From a virus, in the IMG/VR virus record IMGVR_UViG_3300032931_000510, positions 1 to 52,494 of that record: a stretch of DNA of 52,494 nt; one strand, 5' to 3'. The notes below the pieces were generated by a model. The model was not told where the DNA came from and made no database searches. It saw nothing but the letters and a program-made list of their open reading frames with translations. Positions 25,339 to 33,690 of the stretch are shown here, piece after piece (positions within the stretch are counted from its first letter, which is position 1; each line of letters begins with the position of its first letter). The translations under genes and the position numbers were made by a program.

Positions 25339-27495
25339 TTATGGTATGGATATCGGTGCTATCGGTACCCCTATGGTAAATCCCCACCAGTTTTCAGGTA
25401 AATCTGAAGTAAAGGTCAATGTGGTCATGGTACCAGGAAATTGTAGCAGACCGTTGCCTTCAAATCCTGAGACCACGGTACCTAACACCGTGAGTGGTCT
25501 ACCGGTTCCCCAATTTCCGGGTCCGGTCTTGAGGAGCACTACCGGCTGTGTACCAAAATTCAGATTCACGGTGCCTATGCCTCCCAACGAGAGAATCGCC
25601 ATAATCGGATTCGTCACAGGCTGAGCAAAGGTAATCGTATGGGTACCGGGTCCTGTGATACGAATCGCATCCGCCGTCCCTGGTGAGTTGGTCACCACCG
25701 GCGAGACCGTATAGGTCTGTGGAAAATTCTTAAAGAAATTGACTTCGCCCGCCGTGCCGAGTTGTGGCGCAAGAATCGGACCAGTCGAATCAAACACCAA
25801 TGCCGCGCCACTCAACGTCCCGACCACACGAGCCGGCACCAAGGTACTTGAAGTCAGATCGGCCCATGCCACCGTGGGAGCAGGTGGTGGAGGCGGAGGA
25901 GGCGGAGGAGGCGGAGGAGGCGGAGGCGGTGGAATGATCCCGGTCGATGTCGGACCCGGAAAGGTCATCGATACTTCATTGGACGGTCCGCTTTCTCCCG
26001 TCACATTGAAGGCCGTCAGACGAAAAAAGTAGACCGTCGGACCCAAGACCATACCAGAATCAAGGATTTCGTCCATGGTGATCGGATGGGGCACTTCCGT
26101 CAATGGCGTCACAGGATAGACACCTGAGGTGGTGGAACGATAGAGACGATAGCCATCAGTGGGCCCTGTGACATTCGGAATCGGATCGGGATTCTTGTCC
26201 CAGGACAGGGTCGCCGTACCTGTGACGGCCACACTATCCAGGGGCACCACATTCAGGGTCAGATTCACGGTCACTGACGGGACAATCGCGGTGGTGCTCC
26301 GAATCGTCATGGTTCCGGTATAGACGCCATCAGCAAGCCCTGTCGGATTCGCCGTGAGAGATAGGCTAGAAGGGGTCGAGATGACTCCCAGCCATGCGAT
26401 AGGGGTCGGACTCATCGTAACACTCACGCCGCCTAATGTTCCTGTGCCTCCATTCACGATATTCACGATCTGAGATCGGATGGCAGGACCGCCATTCGCC
26501 CCAGTAAACGTGAGGTTGAGGGGATGCACGACCAGTGTCGGGGCTTTGGTCACCGTCAGCGTCACCGGCACGGTCAGATTGGACTGACCTGGAGACGAGA
26601 TCGTGATCGTGGCCTCATAGATCCCTGGTACAAGACCTGTGAGCAACGCCTGCACATTGAACGAACTTCTAAAGGTATCGATACGCACATACGGCACCAC
26701 AGGGGTGGTCGGGACAGGAGTCGGGACAGGAAAGGTGACCACGGCCGTAAAGGTCGAGACCCCCGTGACCAGGACGGTTTGGGGTGCAGGATTGGTGCCG
26801 GTCTGACCAAATTGACGCCCGATGATCGTGACGAGCGCCCGATCTACCGCAAACGGCACAGGGGCCACAGGGGTCGTGACCACATTCAAGGCCACAGGAA
26901 TTCGGGTATCTGGTGCGCCAGGGACCACAAGGAGCAAGGTGCCGGTATAATTCCCCGGTGCCAGGCCAGTTTGGACCACGGCCAATTGGACCGTGTTGAA
27001 TTTCAGCAGGGAGACCTTGAGCCATGTCGGGACTTGACGAATGGACCAACTACTGGTGGTCGTGATGTTCAAGGTTTGGGTCGCCGGGGCGCCAGCATTC
27101 TGTTGGGCCGTGAACGTAAAGGTGGCCGGGCTGACCGTGACGGTCGCTGGTGGTATCACTCCCGCAATTTTGTCTATCGTGATCGTGATGGATTGTTTAT
27201 TCGTAAAGACGAATTGGCAGGCGTTGCCGGTGCAGTTGGGTAGACTCCATTTACTGACCCGTGAACCGACCTCAGGCACGACCGTGAGTGTTGCCGTTCC
27301 CGTGGGTGTTGTACCAGGTAGATACAGGAAGTCTAGGACGCAGGTGGTGCCGCACGATACGCCTGCTGGTGCCGACGTAATGATGCCTTTGCCTGTGCCT
27401 CCTTTACGGACTTCAAGAATGACAGAGGCTTCGGTAGAGATCGAGAAGCCTAATGTACCCAGTAACAAGAGGCCAATGAAGAATAATTTATTCAT
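25339..27495 (-). CDS. Secreted multidomain Ig-like/FN3 protein with polyproline linker
   Basis: About 718 residues. A classical signal peptide, NKLFFIGLLLLGTLGFS then a SxA-type site before SVILEV, directs export. Next come repeated beta-sandwich modules of bacterial Ig/BACON type (about every 90-100 residues, each ending like PVALNV or VPVTLTV), an FN3-like module (TATLSWDKNPDPIPN...YRLYRSTTSG), a linker of 17 prolines encoded at 25882-25932, and a C-terminal beta domain (WADLTSSTLVPARVVG). Such a protein is unusual in a T4-like phage and looks bacterial. The start is ATG at 27495; the ribosome site is poor. Role unknown: host-surface modification or adhesion is possible. Confidence 0.75.
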   Translation of the reverse strand: MNKLFFIGLLLLGTLGFSISTEASVILEVRKGGTGKGIITSAPAGVSCGTTCVLDFLYLPGTTPTGTATLTVVPEVGSRVSKWSLPNCTGNACQFVFTNKQSITITIDKIAGVIPPATVTVSPATFTFTAQQNAGAPATQTLNITTTSSWSIRQVPTWLKVSLLKFNTVQLAVVQTGLAPGNYTGTLLLVVPGAPDTRIPVALNVVTTPVAPVPFAVDRALVTIIGRQFGQTGTNPAPQTVLVTGVSTFTAVVTFPVPTPVPTTPVVPYVRIDTFRSSFNVQALLTGLVPGIYEATITISSPGQSNLTVPVTLTVTKAPTLVVHPLNLTFTGANGGPAIRSQIVNIVNGGTGTLGGVSVTMSPTPIAWLGVISTPSSLSLTANPTGLADGVYTGTMTIRSTTAIVPSVTVNLTLNVVPLDSVAVTGTATLSWDKNPDPIPNVTGPTDGYRLYRSTTSGVYPVTPLTEVPHPITMDEILDSGMVLGPTVYFFRLTAFNVTGESGPSNEVSMTFPGPTSTGIIPPPPPPPPPPPPPPPPPAPTVAWADLTSSTLVPARVVGTLSGAALVFDSTGPILAPQLGTAGEVNFFKNFPQTYTVSPVVTNSPGTADAIRITGPGTHTITFAQPVTNPIMAILSLGGIGTVNLNFGTQPVVLLKTGPGNWGTGRPLTVLGTVVSGFEGNGLLQFPGTMTTLTFTSDLPENWWGFTIGVPIAPISIP
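25882..25932 (-). repeat. Polyproline-coding microsatellite
   Basis: Seventeen consecutive Pro codons made of CCN variants, mostly CCGCCTCCT units of 9 bases, form a rigid linker between the FN3-like and C-terminal domains of the secreted protein. Slipped-strand length change is plausible here. Confidence 0.8.
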
Positions 27496-27684
27496 ACCAG
27501 AGTCCCACAACACTTACCTAGCCATTGAAGGAAGTATTGAATCATTATCCTGTCGCTTCGCGTCAGCTTCACTCCACTCACTATCGTTCGTTTCGTTCAG
27601 CGGCAGGCATTAATTCATTAATCACGACTCAAGGCAGGATGAAAGGTGAATTCAAACCGGATTCATCTAAGACTATCTTCGGAT

Positions 27685-27692
27685 TATTTATA
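27685..27692 (-). promoter_or_regulatory. Late promoter, perfect TATAAATA
   Basis: The minus strand reads TATAAATA in the intergenic region upstream of the secreted-protein gene. It would leave a leader of about 180 bases before the ATG at 27495. Confidence 0.6.
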
Positions 27693-27727
27693 CATGATTT
27701 TTATGCCGAAACGGCTGTTATGGCGCA

Positions 27728-27735
27728 TATTTATG
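27728..27735 (-). promoter_or_regulatory. Second late-promoter-like box, CATAAATA
   Basis: A second ATAAATA element 43 bases upstream of the perfect one, on the same strand and in the same non-coding gap; tandem late promoters would raise expression of the downstream gene. Confidence 0.4.
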
Positions 27736-27808
27736 GTAACACAGGTGTATCTTCTTAATATGATACGCGAAAAAATATTTTAAAACATTTGGTGTTACTC
27801 GTTACTAC

Positions 27809-28216
27809 TTAGACGGTCTTTTTCCCGATGGTATACTTGACGACCAACTGCCATTGAGATTTTTCCCGATGGGGAATGATGCGAATTTGATGGAGGGGTG
27901 CGAAGTTGCCCGCACAGATGGCCGGATTCAGAATGGTGCAGAGATGCCATTCTTCCAAGAGACGGGCAATGGCATTGCGCCGACCTAGATCAGCGAGATC
28001 CAGATTGGTCTCTTTGCCATCCAAGGCGAATAATTCCTTGAAATGAAGAATCGCATACCGTCCTTGTTTGTGGAGAATATGGCAGGATTGATAGAGGGTA
28101 AGGTCTTTGGTGGAGGCCACGCCTATACGGGTAAGAGTTTCTCGAATTTTTAAAAAGGCATCAGGATCAGGAAGAGAAATTTCAACTCCAGTTCCTTTGA
28201 AAATATCATACGACAT
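27809..28216 (-). CDS. regA: RegA translational repressor
   Basis: A 135-residue protein (T4 RegA: 122) with a 10-residue N-terminal extension. FLKIRETLTRIGVAS, LYQSCHILHKQGRYAILHFKE, DLADLGRRNAIARLLEEW and the C-terminal WQLVVKYTIGKK match T4 RegA segment by segment. RegA binds the start regions of many early mRNAs and blocks their translation; the clamp and clamp-loader mRNAs are classic targets in T4. Position next to 62-44-45 is the T4 order, though an HNH gene now separates regA from 62. Start: ATG at 28216, overlapping the HNH stop by 11 bases. Confidence 0.95.
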   Translation of the reverse strand: MSYDIFKGTGVEISLPDPDAFLKIRETLTRIGVASTKDLTLYQSCHILHKQGRYAILHFKELFALDGKETNLDLADLGRRNAIARLLEEWHLCTILNPAICAGNFAPLHQIRIIPHREKSQWQLVVKYTIGKKTV

Positions 28217-28802
28217 AAGAGCACCTATATCCCTTATGTTGGTATTCTTTTCCTCTGGCGACTTGTATCATTCTTCCTTGGTTGAGTGAATATTCTCGAC
28301 AAAATTGGCTCATATTTGTAATGATAGAGGAATTTCCGGTTGGAAATATGATTCTGAACTGTTTAGATGTCGCAATCGCATGATTTATGTTATGTTCTTC
28401 TGTTCTTGGTGGTTTTCTTTTTCCCTTTAGTCCCTTTGATATTTTTTCTTTATGTTCTTTTGAGTGGGGACCATATTTCTTGCCAAGCTTGGCTAAGGAT
28501 AAATTTTGACAATGTGACTTACTCTTTATCCTACCTTTATTAGTTTCTCCTCCTTTTTTGGCTGATTCGGAAACAGCCTCTTCGTGCCCGACAATTCCAG
28601 ACAAAGCCAACCAAGCTAAGCGGTCTTGCCATCGACCGAATCGTTCGTAAAGTTGTTTGTGTGCGAGCGAGTGTTGTTCCACTGTCAAGTGGATTATGTT
28701 CGAATCGTCGTCTGAGCCGCCGGCGTGCCTAGGAAGAATGTGGTGTTTATGTAGGGGGGTAGAGGGTAATTGGGTTTGCATCGGTACAGTCACTTTCTTC
28801 AT
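28206..28802 (-). CDS. HNH homing endonuclease between regA and gene 62
   Basis: A 198-residue free-standing homing endonuclease. LHKHHILPRHAGGSDDDSNIIHL is an HNH motif near residue 17, followed by EEAVSESAKKGGETNKG-type NUMOD repeats (SKEHKEKISKGLKGKRK) and a C-terminal DNA-binding module ending YQHKGYRC. The same N- and C-terminal elements occur in the HNH gene at 51394-51897, so they are paralogues. It separates regA and 62, which are adjacent in T4, and carries a late promoter in front, as many T4 homing genes do. The ribosome site is weak. Confidence 0.9.
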   Translation of the reverse strand: MKKVTVPMQTQLPSTPLHKHHILPRHAGGSDDDSNIIHLTVEQHSLAHKQLYERFGRWQDRLAWLALSGIVGHEEAVSESAKKGGETNKGRIKSKSHCQNLSLAKLGKKYGPHSKEHKEKISKGLKGKRKPPRTEEHNINHAIATSKQFRIIFPTGNSSIITNMSQFCREYSLNQGRMIQVARGKEYQHKGYRCSYVV

Positions 28803-28821
28803 AAAAAGTCACGATACCATG

Positions 28822-28829
28822 TATTTATC
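28822..28829 (-). promoter_or_regulatory. Late promoter GATAAATA of the HNH gene
   Basis: Minus strand GATAAATA; the TAA stop of gene 62 (28825-28827) is inside the box. The predicted start is about 14 bases before the HNH ATG. Confidence 0.6.
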
Positions 28830-29226
28830 CTTTGGGGTTTTTTGCGACACCTCCGGTATCACAGAATTGCATGATCGACAGGAGAGCATCAGGAGAGAGG
28901 ATGGCCATGGCGTCTTTGGCCTTGAGCGGGGAATACCCAAACACCTTTTGGATATTGGTCAGGGTCGCATGGACCTCAGGCTTGACGGACTTGATAAACG
29001 GTCGTTTGGTGCGCCGAATCGTCTGAAACAGATAATCATGCTGCATCCGTGGTTCCAGATGATACCGTTGATTCATATCCTGGACAAACGAGAGGCAATC
29101 GTAGTGGTAGGACATGGCCTTATTCATCAGGAACGGGATATACGACTTTTCGTTCGTGGCATCCTGCTCCATCAGATTGACTTTGGTGCTCTGGATGCTT
29201 TTGACAAAATCAAAGGGGTTACCCAT
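28825..29226 (-). CDS. 62: Sliding-clamp loader small subunit gp62
   Basis: A 133-residue protein beginning GNPFDFVKSIQSTK, with YIPFLMNKAMSYHYDCLSFVQDMNQRYHLEPRMQHDYLF and RPFIKSVKPEV. This is the short gp62 form of T4-like aquatic phages; T4 gp62 is longer (187). With gp44 it forms the loader that places gp45 on primer-template. ATG at 29226 has GGAGA upstream; the GIY-YIG gene overlaps this start by 8 bases, showing that a homing gene inserted between 44 and 62. Confidence 0.9.
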   Translation of the reverse strand: MGNPFDFVKSIQSTKVNLMEQDATNEKSYIPFLMNKAMSYHYDCLSFVQDMNQRYHLEPRMQHDYLFQTIRRTKRPFIKSVKPEVHATLTNIQKVFGYSPLKAKDAMAILSPDALLSIMQFCDTGGVAKNPKG

Positions 29227-29782
29227 CAATTTTCTCCATGATTCTATATCCTTTATTTCTATAAAATAACTTTGTTATTGGAGAAATTCTTGTCATATTA
29301 CCAATATCAAGGCCATGAATTTTACAATAGTTATATAAACTGATAATAACGTCTATATTTCCTTGTGGATTCAATATTCTCCATCGTTTGGCAGCATTAA
29401 GATTCCCTCTTTTACCTAAACTTTGATGGTGTCTCGCCGTCATTGATAGTGTTCTACCAGAAAGCTTTCTGCTAATCTTCCCTCTTATTTCCGGGGTTCT
29501 TTCTCTGGAAACATGATCCCAACCACCATCACCACCATTCTTCATATTATAGGAATGTGGCCCTAAAGTCACCAATTGTTTTTCTTTGGTAAACATCTCT
29601 TCAGAGGAAGAGGCTTCAACCAAAATGTCTTTTTTGAAATTTTCTGCCCCATATTTCTTGACGGCTCGTTTGATAAGCTTACCTGAGCCCATGTATCCAT
29701 CGTCTTTATTCTGGGTCTTGTGGCAACCGATGTAAGTCTTGCCGTTCAGAACATTTGTAATTTGATATACAAGATAATACAT
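29219..29782 (-). CDS. GIY-YIG homing endonuclease between genes 44 and 62
   Basis: A protein of about 187 residues from MYYLVYQITNVLNGKTYIGCHKT: YQI/V-YIG motif near residue 6-19, then LIKRAVKKYGAENF and FTKEKQLV (catalytic Glu region) as in T4 Seg proteins. NUMOD-like repeats (GKISRKLSGRTLSMTARHHQSLGKRG) and a helix-turn-helix tail (NCKIHG..GNMTR) follow. It starts one base after gp44 stops and overlaps the start of gp62, so it is precisely inserted. Its codon use is more AT-rich than the flanking genes, which supports recent arrival. Confidence 0.9.
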   Translation of the reverse strand: MYYLVYQITNVLNGKTYIGCHKTQNKDDGYMGSGKLIKRAVKKYGAENFKKDILVEASSSEEMFTKEKQLVTLGPHSYNMKNGGDGGWDHVSRERTPEIRGKISRKLSGRTLSMTARHHQSLGKRGNLNAAKRWRILNPQGNIDVIISLYNYCKIHGLDIGNMTRISPITKLFYRNKGYRIMEKIDG

Positions 29783-29783
29783 G

Positions 29784-30740
29784 CTATAGAAATTCACAAC
29801 TGACCATCAATTCTGTCAAGGCCGCCATCAGACAAATCTCTTGATCGGCCGAGAACGAATGCTTATACTGATAATCGGCAATCAACAGCACCGCTTGGGG
29901 TATCGACGCAGGTTTCAGAATGACATACAAGGAATCATACAGCTTTCGATAGAAGGTGATCGGATCAATATCGGTGGAGGCGACCCAGGATCTCAAGGCC
30001 CCAAAATCTTTGGACTTCAGATGCGTCACGGCTTCCTGGATGGCGATATCGCCGATCTGTGCCAGGATGCCAGTATCGATCTTCCCAAATTGAGCATACC
30101 GTTGCAATTCATTTAAGACGCGCCGAAAGTCGGGGAAATGCTTCTTCAACAGTTCGGCAATGACTGCCGGCTCATGTTCGACCTTCTCGGTCTTGAGGAT
30201 GGTAATGACCCGCTTGAAGAATGATTTGGCCATGGCTTCTTTTTCAGAAGTCTTGAGCGCAAAATCAATCACCGCACACCGAGAATGGAGCGGCTCAATG
30301 ATGCGATGCTTGAAGTTGGCCGTGAAGATGAACGAACAATGCCCAGAAAATTCCTCAATGGCATTACGCAGGGCCGGCTGGATGGAGTTAGGATTCAGAT
30401 AATCCGCTTCATCCAGGATGATGACTTTTCGCCCACCTGAGAGGGACATGGCCGAGGCATACTGCTTGATCTTGGTCCGAAACACATCAATACCCGATTC
30501 GTCGGAACTGTTGATGACCATGTAATCCAGACCGATCTCTTTACACATCGCTTTGGCAATCGTGGTCTTCCCGACCCCGGCACCGCCTGCCAATAAGAGA
30601 TTAGGGATCTGCTTCTGATTCACGTATTCTTGAAACGGAACTTTGAGACGTTCTGGTAGAATACAGTCGGCCACCGTCTGGGGTCGATACTTTTCGACCC
30701 AGAGAAGATGGGACATATCCGCACTGTCAAAATTTGTCAT
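29784..30740 (-). CDS. 44: Sliding-clamp loader large subunit gp44 (AAA+ ATPase)
   Basis: A 318-residue protein (T4 gp44: 319). WVEKYRPQTV opens the clamp-loader family; AGGAGVGKTT at 51-60 is Walker A, VIILDEADYLN at 106-116 Walker B, FIFTANFKHR sensor 1 and LHSRC at 151-155 the SRC motif with the arginine finger. It hydrolyses ATP with gp62 to open and load gp45. ATG at 30740 follows an AAGGGGA site; longer frames upstream lack one. Confidence 0.96.
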   Translation of the reverse strand: MTNFDSADMSHLLWVEKYRPQTVADCILPERLKVPFQEYVNQKQIPNLLLAGGAGVGKTTIAKAMCKEIGLDYMVINSSDESGIDVFRTKIKQYASAMSLSGGRKVIILDEADYLNPNSIQPALRNAIEEFSGHCSFIFTANFKHRIIEPLHSRCAVIDFALKTSEKEAMAKSFFKRVITILKTEKVEHEPAVIAELLKKHFPDFRRVLNELQRYAQFGKIDTGILAQIGDIAIQEAVTHLKSKDFGALRSWVASTDIDPITFYRKLYDSLYVILKPASIPQAVLLIADYQYKHSFSADQEICLMAALTELMVSCEFL

Positions 30741-30829
30741 ATTTTCCCCTTGAATACGAGTCACTTAGATGATGCTTTTGGGTGATTCCATAGAGAACAT
30801 CGCGTTGTCCAACAGAACCGTTCCTAGGC

Positions 30830-31504
30830 CTATTTTGACCGTTTGGACCCTGTTTCCAGCGACATCCAATACTGGATCTTCTTGGTGGTATGTTGGAAGT
30901 GTGCAATGCCCTTCAAGGAAATCGTGACCGTATAGTCACCAGGGATCAGGCGCCAGTTCTCGGCCTTGAATAAGGCTTTGGAAGCCGGGGCCACCGTCTC
31001 GGTCAAGCGGCGTGACGCATAGCTGGCCGAATCGTTGCTGGAATCCAAGACATCTAAGGAGAGGTGTCCGTCCTTGGAGATCAAGGCGATCTGTGGGGAT
31101 TGGAGCACCGATCCTGTTTTCTGGGCCCAGAGGAGATCCTTTTCGGTCAGGGCGATCACATAATCATTGGTCGGCAGGGCGATGTTGCGCTCAAAGGGAT
31201 TTTTGATGAGTTGAGCATCACAGCACCGATAGACGAGATTGGTCTTGAGGTCTTGACTGGTAATGCGAATCTCTGTGGTCGTGATATCCAGATTGGACTG
31301 TGCATCCAGGGACAGCACCGACAAGAAATTACCCAGATCATAGAGGGCGAATTCGACCGGGATCGATTCGTCGATGGTGGCCTCGACTAGGATGGTTTTG
31401 GACTCATTGACCGTTCGAATGACATTCCCTGGTTTCAAGAACATTTGGGTATTCAGTCCCGCAAAGCTTTTCAAGATTTGAAGGGTGGTATCAGAAAATT
31501 GCAC
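30830..31504 (-). CDS. 45: Sliding clamp gp45
   Basis: About 224 residues (T4 gp45: 228) with the two-domain clamp layout; VQFSDTTLQILKSFAGLN at the start, ILVEATIDESIPVEFALYDLGNFLSVLSL and a C-terminal AHFQHTTKKIQYWMSLE. It gives processivity to gp43 and, with gp55, activates late transcription. I chose a GTG start at 31504, preceded by GTGAGGTG seven bases earlier; the frame's 20 upstream codons overlap the promoter. A perfect-spacing sigma70 promoter gives a 25-base leader, which would be a candidate RegA target. Confidence 0.92.
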   Translation of the reverse strand: MQFSDTTLQILKSFAGLNTQMFLKPGNVIRTVNESKTILVEATIDESIPVEFALYDLGNFLSVLSLDAQSNLDITTTEIRITSQDLKTNLVYRCCDAQLIKNPFERNIALPTNDYVIALTEKDLLWAQKTGSVLQSPQIALISKDGHLSLDVLDSSNDSASYASRRLTETVAPASKALFKAENWRLIPGDYTVTISLKGIAHFQHTTKKIQYWMSLETGSKRSK

Positions 31505-31535
31505 AGTGCACCTCACGAAGATTAATAATGTATTG

Positions 31536-31564
31536 AGTATAACACAACTAGAGGGAAATGTCAA
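31536..31564 (-). promoter_or_regulatory. Sigma70-type promoter of gene 45
   Basis: Minus strand: TTGACA (31559-31564), 17-bp spacer starting TTTC and ending GTTGTGT, TATACT (31536-31541). The first and last parts of the spacer are the same as in the gene 43 promoter. It overlaps the 3' end of the dNMP kinase gene. Confidence 0.8.
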
Positions 31565-32211
31565 GAGGAGGCTGTGGTACGAAGATGGCCTTCAGGTCCG
31601 CGAAGGTGTGCGACCAGAATCTCGACCCCCTTCGTGAGATCGTCGAGGCTACCATCATTCACTAAGGTAATGTCCATCGGTTGGCCGACCCATGCCGTTT
31701 CTGATGGATGGATACCGAAGGCATCCAAGGCATCTTGATGTTCTTTGGTAGGATCAAGATTGGCAGCACGGGCGACTTCATACCATACAGGTAGTGGTCC
31801 ACGCCGGACATGCACGATCACACCACCTTCTTTATGGATACCCTCCACTTCATTCACAAATCGGCAGTCAGTCACGACCACCTCTCGACCCTGGGCCCGT
31901 TTGAACAAGGAGGCGGTCCAGATATCAGGATGGATGCCGTTACGGCAGGCTTCGGTACCAAGGAGCTGAAGTGCCATGCGAGGAGTAAAAGGTTTACCAA
32001 ATGACTGGGACCAAAATTCATCAAGTTCTTCGCGCCACTCACGGGATTCTTTGGTCGCCCCTTCAAGGAGGGTACGGTCCCAACCAAAGATACTCGCGGC
32101 CGCGTCTTTGAGAGGCGCCGCAAACGAATCCTTCACGAATCCATGCTGGGCTAGGATGTTGCCTACAGTTCCCTTGCCCGCTCCGATCAGACCAACTAAA
32201 CCTATAATCAT
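31561..32211 (-). CDS. 1: Deoxynucleoside monophosphate kinase, gp1-like
   Basis: A 216-residue P-loop kinase: IGLVGLIGAGKGTVG is the P-loop near residue 3-17, followed by DSFAAPLKDAAASIFGWDR, LQLLGTEACRNGIHPDIWTASL and VVVTDCRFVNEVEGI, matching the T4 gp1/dNMP kinase family. It phosphorylates dNMPs to dNDPs for replication; in hypermodifying phages it also accepts modified dCMP. ATG at 32211 follows AGGGGTA. The gene 45 promoter begins within its last codons. Confidence 0.9.
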   Translation of the reverse strand: MIIGLVGLIGAGKGTVGNILAQHGFVKDSFAAPLKDAAASIFGWDRTLLEGATKESREWREELDEFWSQSFGKPFTPRMALQLLGTEACRNGIHPDIWTASLFKRAQGREVVVTDCRFVNEVEGIHKEGGVIVHVRRGPLPVWYEVARAANLDPTKEHQDALDAFGIHPSETAWVGQPMDITLVNDGSLDDLTKGVEILVAHLRGPEGHLRTTASS

Positions 32212-32220
32212 AATGTACCC

Positions 32221-32301
32221 CTAGATGAGACCGAAATACCACAATCCAATGACTACCCAGAGCACCAACCACAGCGCCCAGAGTAGCCAGAAGATCACCA
32301 T
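32221..32301 (-). CDS. 26-residue hydrophobic membrane peptide
   Basis: An ATG at 32301, just after the glycosyltransferase-like gene stop at 32303, opens a 26-codon frame ending TAG, 9 bases before the dNMP kinase. The peptide (MVIFWLLWALWLVLWVVIG then LWYFGLI) has no charged residue and six Trp, and would span a membrane once. The ribosome site (GGGAAG) is moderate. It may be a small holin-like or inner-membrane effector, but this is only inferred. Confidence 0.4.
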   Translation of the reverse strand: MVIFWLLWALWLVLWVVIGLWYFGLI

Positions 32302-32302
32302 A

Positions 32303-33097
32303 TTACAACTTCCCAGTCAACTCCGCTATTCTGGCCATATTCCCAGTGAAAGCATACGTCCCGATGTGCTGACATTGCATCCACGGACACAACCAGATTG
32401 AGACACCAATGCGCCGAGCCCATTGACAAAACGCATAATCTTCTGAGAGATAGCGTTCTGACACCTTATCGATTTCGGTATCGAAGTAGGCGTGAATATA
32501 CCGGGTACCATCAAAGTTCGCTTGTCCGACATGATCGGGACGATACTTCTTTTCGGGATAGGCCTCTGCCCACTTCGGGAATACCGACCGATTGATCAAC
32601 ATATACCCTGTGCCGATTTCCATGACTTCCAATGGTTCAGAGACCTGAAACTGTTGGGTGCCTTTGACCACATTGAACACATAATCTCCCACGACCTTTT
32701 CGAGTTCCGATGCCACGATATCAGGATGGGCTTGGACCGACGCCTTGACGTTGCTCCAATTGATCGCTTTCTTGGGATAGGGCGCCCCAATAATTTCACG
32801 ATCTAAGGCCAACAAGGCCAGCACATCTTGTGGGTTGAAGTGGATATCAGAGTCGATAAAGAGGAGATGGGTAAAATCGGTACGGAGAAATTCATCAACG
32901 AGATAATTACGGGCCCGGGTAATCAGTGACTCGTTGAACAGAAATGAGAATCGGGTTTCGATGCCATAGCGGGTCATCAGACCTTGGAGGTCCAGGACGG
33001 ACTTGGCATACATGCCGTGACACATGCCGCCATAGCATGGTGTGGCAATAAACAACTTTTTCGTCTTCAGCAGATCGAGATTCACTTGAATTTCCAT
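32303..33097 (-). CDS. Glycosyltransferase family 2-like protein
   Basis: A 264-residue GT-A-like protein. FIATPCYGGMCHGMY near the N-terminus, ESLITRARNYLVDEFLRTDFTHLLFIDSDIHFNPQDVL (DSD = DxD motif near residue 84) and IGTGYMLINRSVF define a family frequent in T4-like phages. SEDYAFCQWARRIG would contribute the ED catalytic base. It might glycosylate phage DNA, capsid or host glycans; the acceptor is unknown. ATG at 33097 follows GGGAGGA. Confidence 0.8.
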   Translation of the reverse strand: MEIQVNLDLLKTKKLFIATPCYGGMCHGMYAKSVLDLQGLMTRYGIETRFSFLFNESLITRARNYLVDEFLRTDFTHLLFIDSDIHFNPQDVLALLALDREIIGAPYPKKAINWSNVKASVQAHPDIVASELEKVVGDYVFNVVKGTQQFQVSEPLEVMEIGTGYMLINRSVFPKWAEAYPEKKYRPDHVGQANFDGTRYIHAYFDTEIDKVSERYLSEDYAFCQWARRIGVSIWLCPWMQCQHIGTYAFTGNMARIAELTGKL

Positions 33098-33139
33098 TAC
33101 AACATCCTCCCATAATAAACGGTCATTATCCTCTCTTAC

Positions 33140-33640
33140 TTATAACAGATCAGGCGCCTCCACTTCGATAGCGGAGTAGATGACCCCCGACTCGTTCAAC
33201 ATCTTTTTCGAAAAGTCCGCCATCTCCTGCCAACGACCCTGAGGGTTGGGGTTATGATAACAGACCAAACGGTGAATCCCATGCTGGATCACAGACTTGC
33301 AACACTCAGGACAGACAGGCGGGAACATCATGGTGGGCCACACATAGAGCGTACAACCACGAACAGAACTATTCGCATTAATTAAGGCATTCACTTCGGC
33401 ATGGACCACAAACTTATATTTGGTCTCACGATCCCCATAGCGTTCCGCGGTGTCTTTGACGCCACGAGGAAATCCATTATAGCCCAGGCCTTTGACCGTC
33501 ATGTCAGCATCCACCACGACGGCGCCGACTTTGGTGCTTGGATCTTGGCTCCATTGCGCGACATGCTTGGCCATTTCGAGAAATCGACGATCCCATTTCA
33601 ATTGTCGGATCTGGTTTTTCTTTGTGGTATAGATATCCAT
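33140..33640 (-). CDS. cd: dCMP deaminase
   Basis: About 166 residues. HAEVNALINA (zinc-binding His and catalytic Glu) and PPVCPECCKSVIQHGI (PCxxC-type zinc ligands) plus DPSTKVGAVVVDADMTVKGLGYNGFPRGV define dCMP deaminases. It converts dCMP to dUMP, feeding dTMP synthesis, and is controlled by dCTP/dTTP in homologues. GAGGGGG seven bases before ATG 33640 decides the start. Confidence 0.92.
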   Translation of the reverse strand: MDIYTTKKNQIRQLKWDRRFLEMAKHVAQWSQDPSTKVGAVVVDADMTVKGLGYNGFPRGVKDTAERYGDRETKYKFVVHAEVNALINANSSVRGCTLYVWPTMMFPPVCPECCKSVIQHGIHRLVCYHNPNPQGRWQEMADFSKKMLNESGVIYSAIEVEAPDLL

Positions 33641-33663
33641 CAAGTGCCCCCTCACAACACAAA

Positions 33664-33690
33664 GCGGGCCTACCAGAACGATAGGCCCGC
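33664..33690 (-). terminator. Rho-independent terminator after the HTH gene
   Basis: Perfect 9-bp stem GCGGGCCTA/TAGGCCCGC with a 9-base loop, followed on the minus strand by TTTGTGTTGT. It lies 27 bases after the HTH stop and before the dCMP deaminase start. Confidence 0.75.

Larger units (their letters stand above)
27496..27808 (-). other. Non-coding region with two late promoters and a long leader
   Basis: No credible ORF is present on either strand in these 313 bases. It holds two late-promoter boxes (27685 and 27728) about 180-230 bases upstream of the secreted-protein start, so the transcript has an unusually long leader. The stretch around 27550-27610 is rich in short TTCG/GCTTCGC elements. 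The RegA gene lies upstream. Confidence 0.6.

Noticed and set aside
30765-30800. 11-codon ORF between genes 44 and 45
   Set aside because: There is no ribosome site and the frame is too short; the gap is better described as an intergenic leader.
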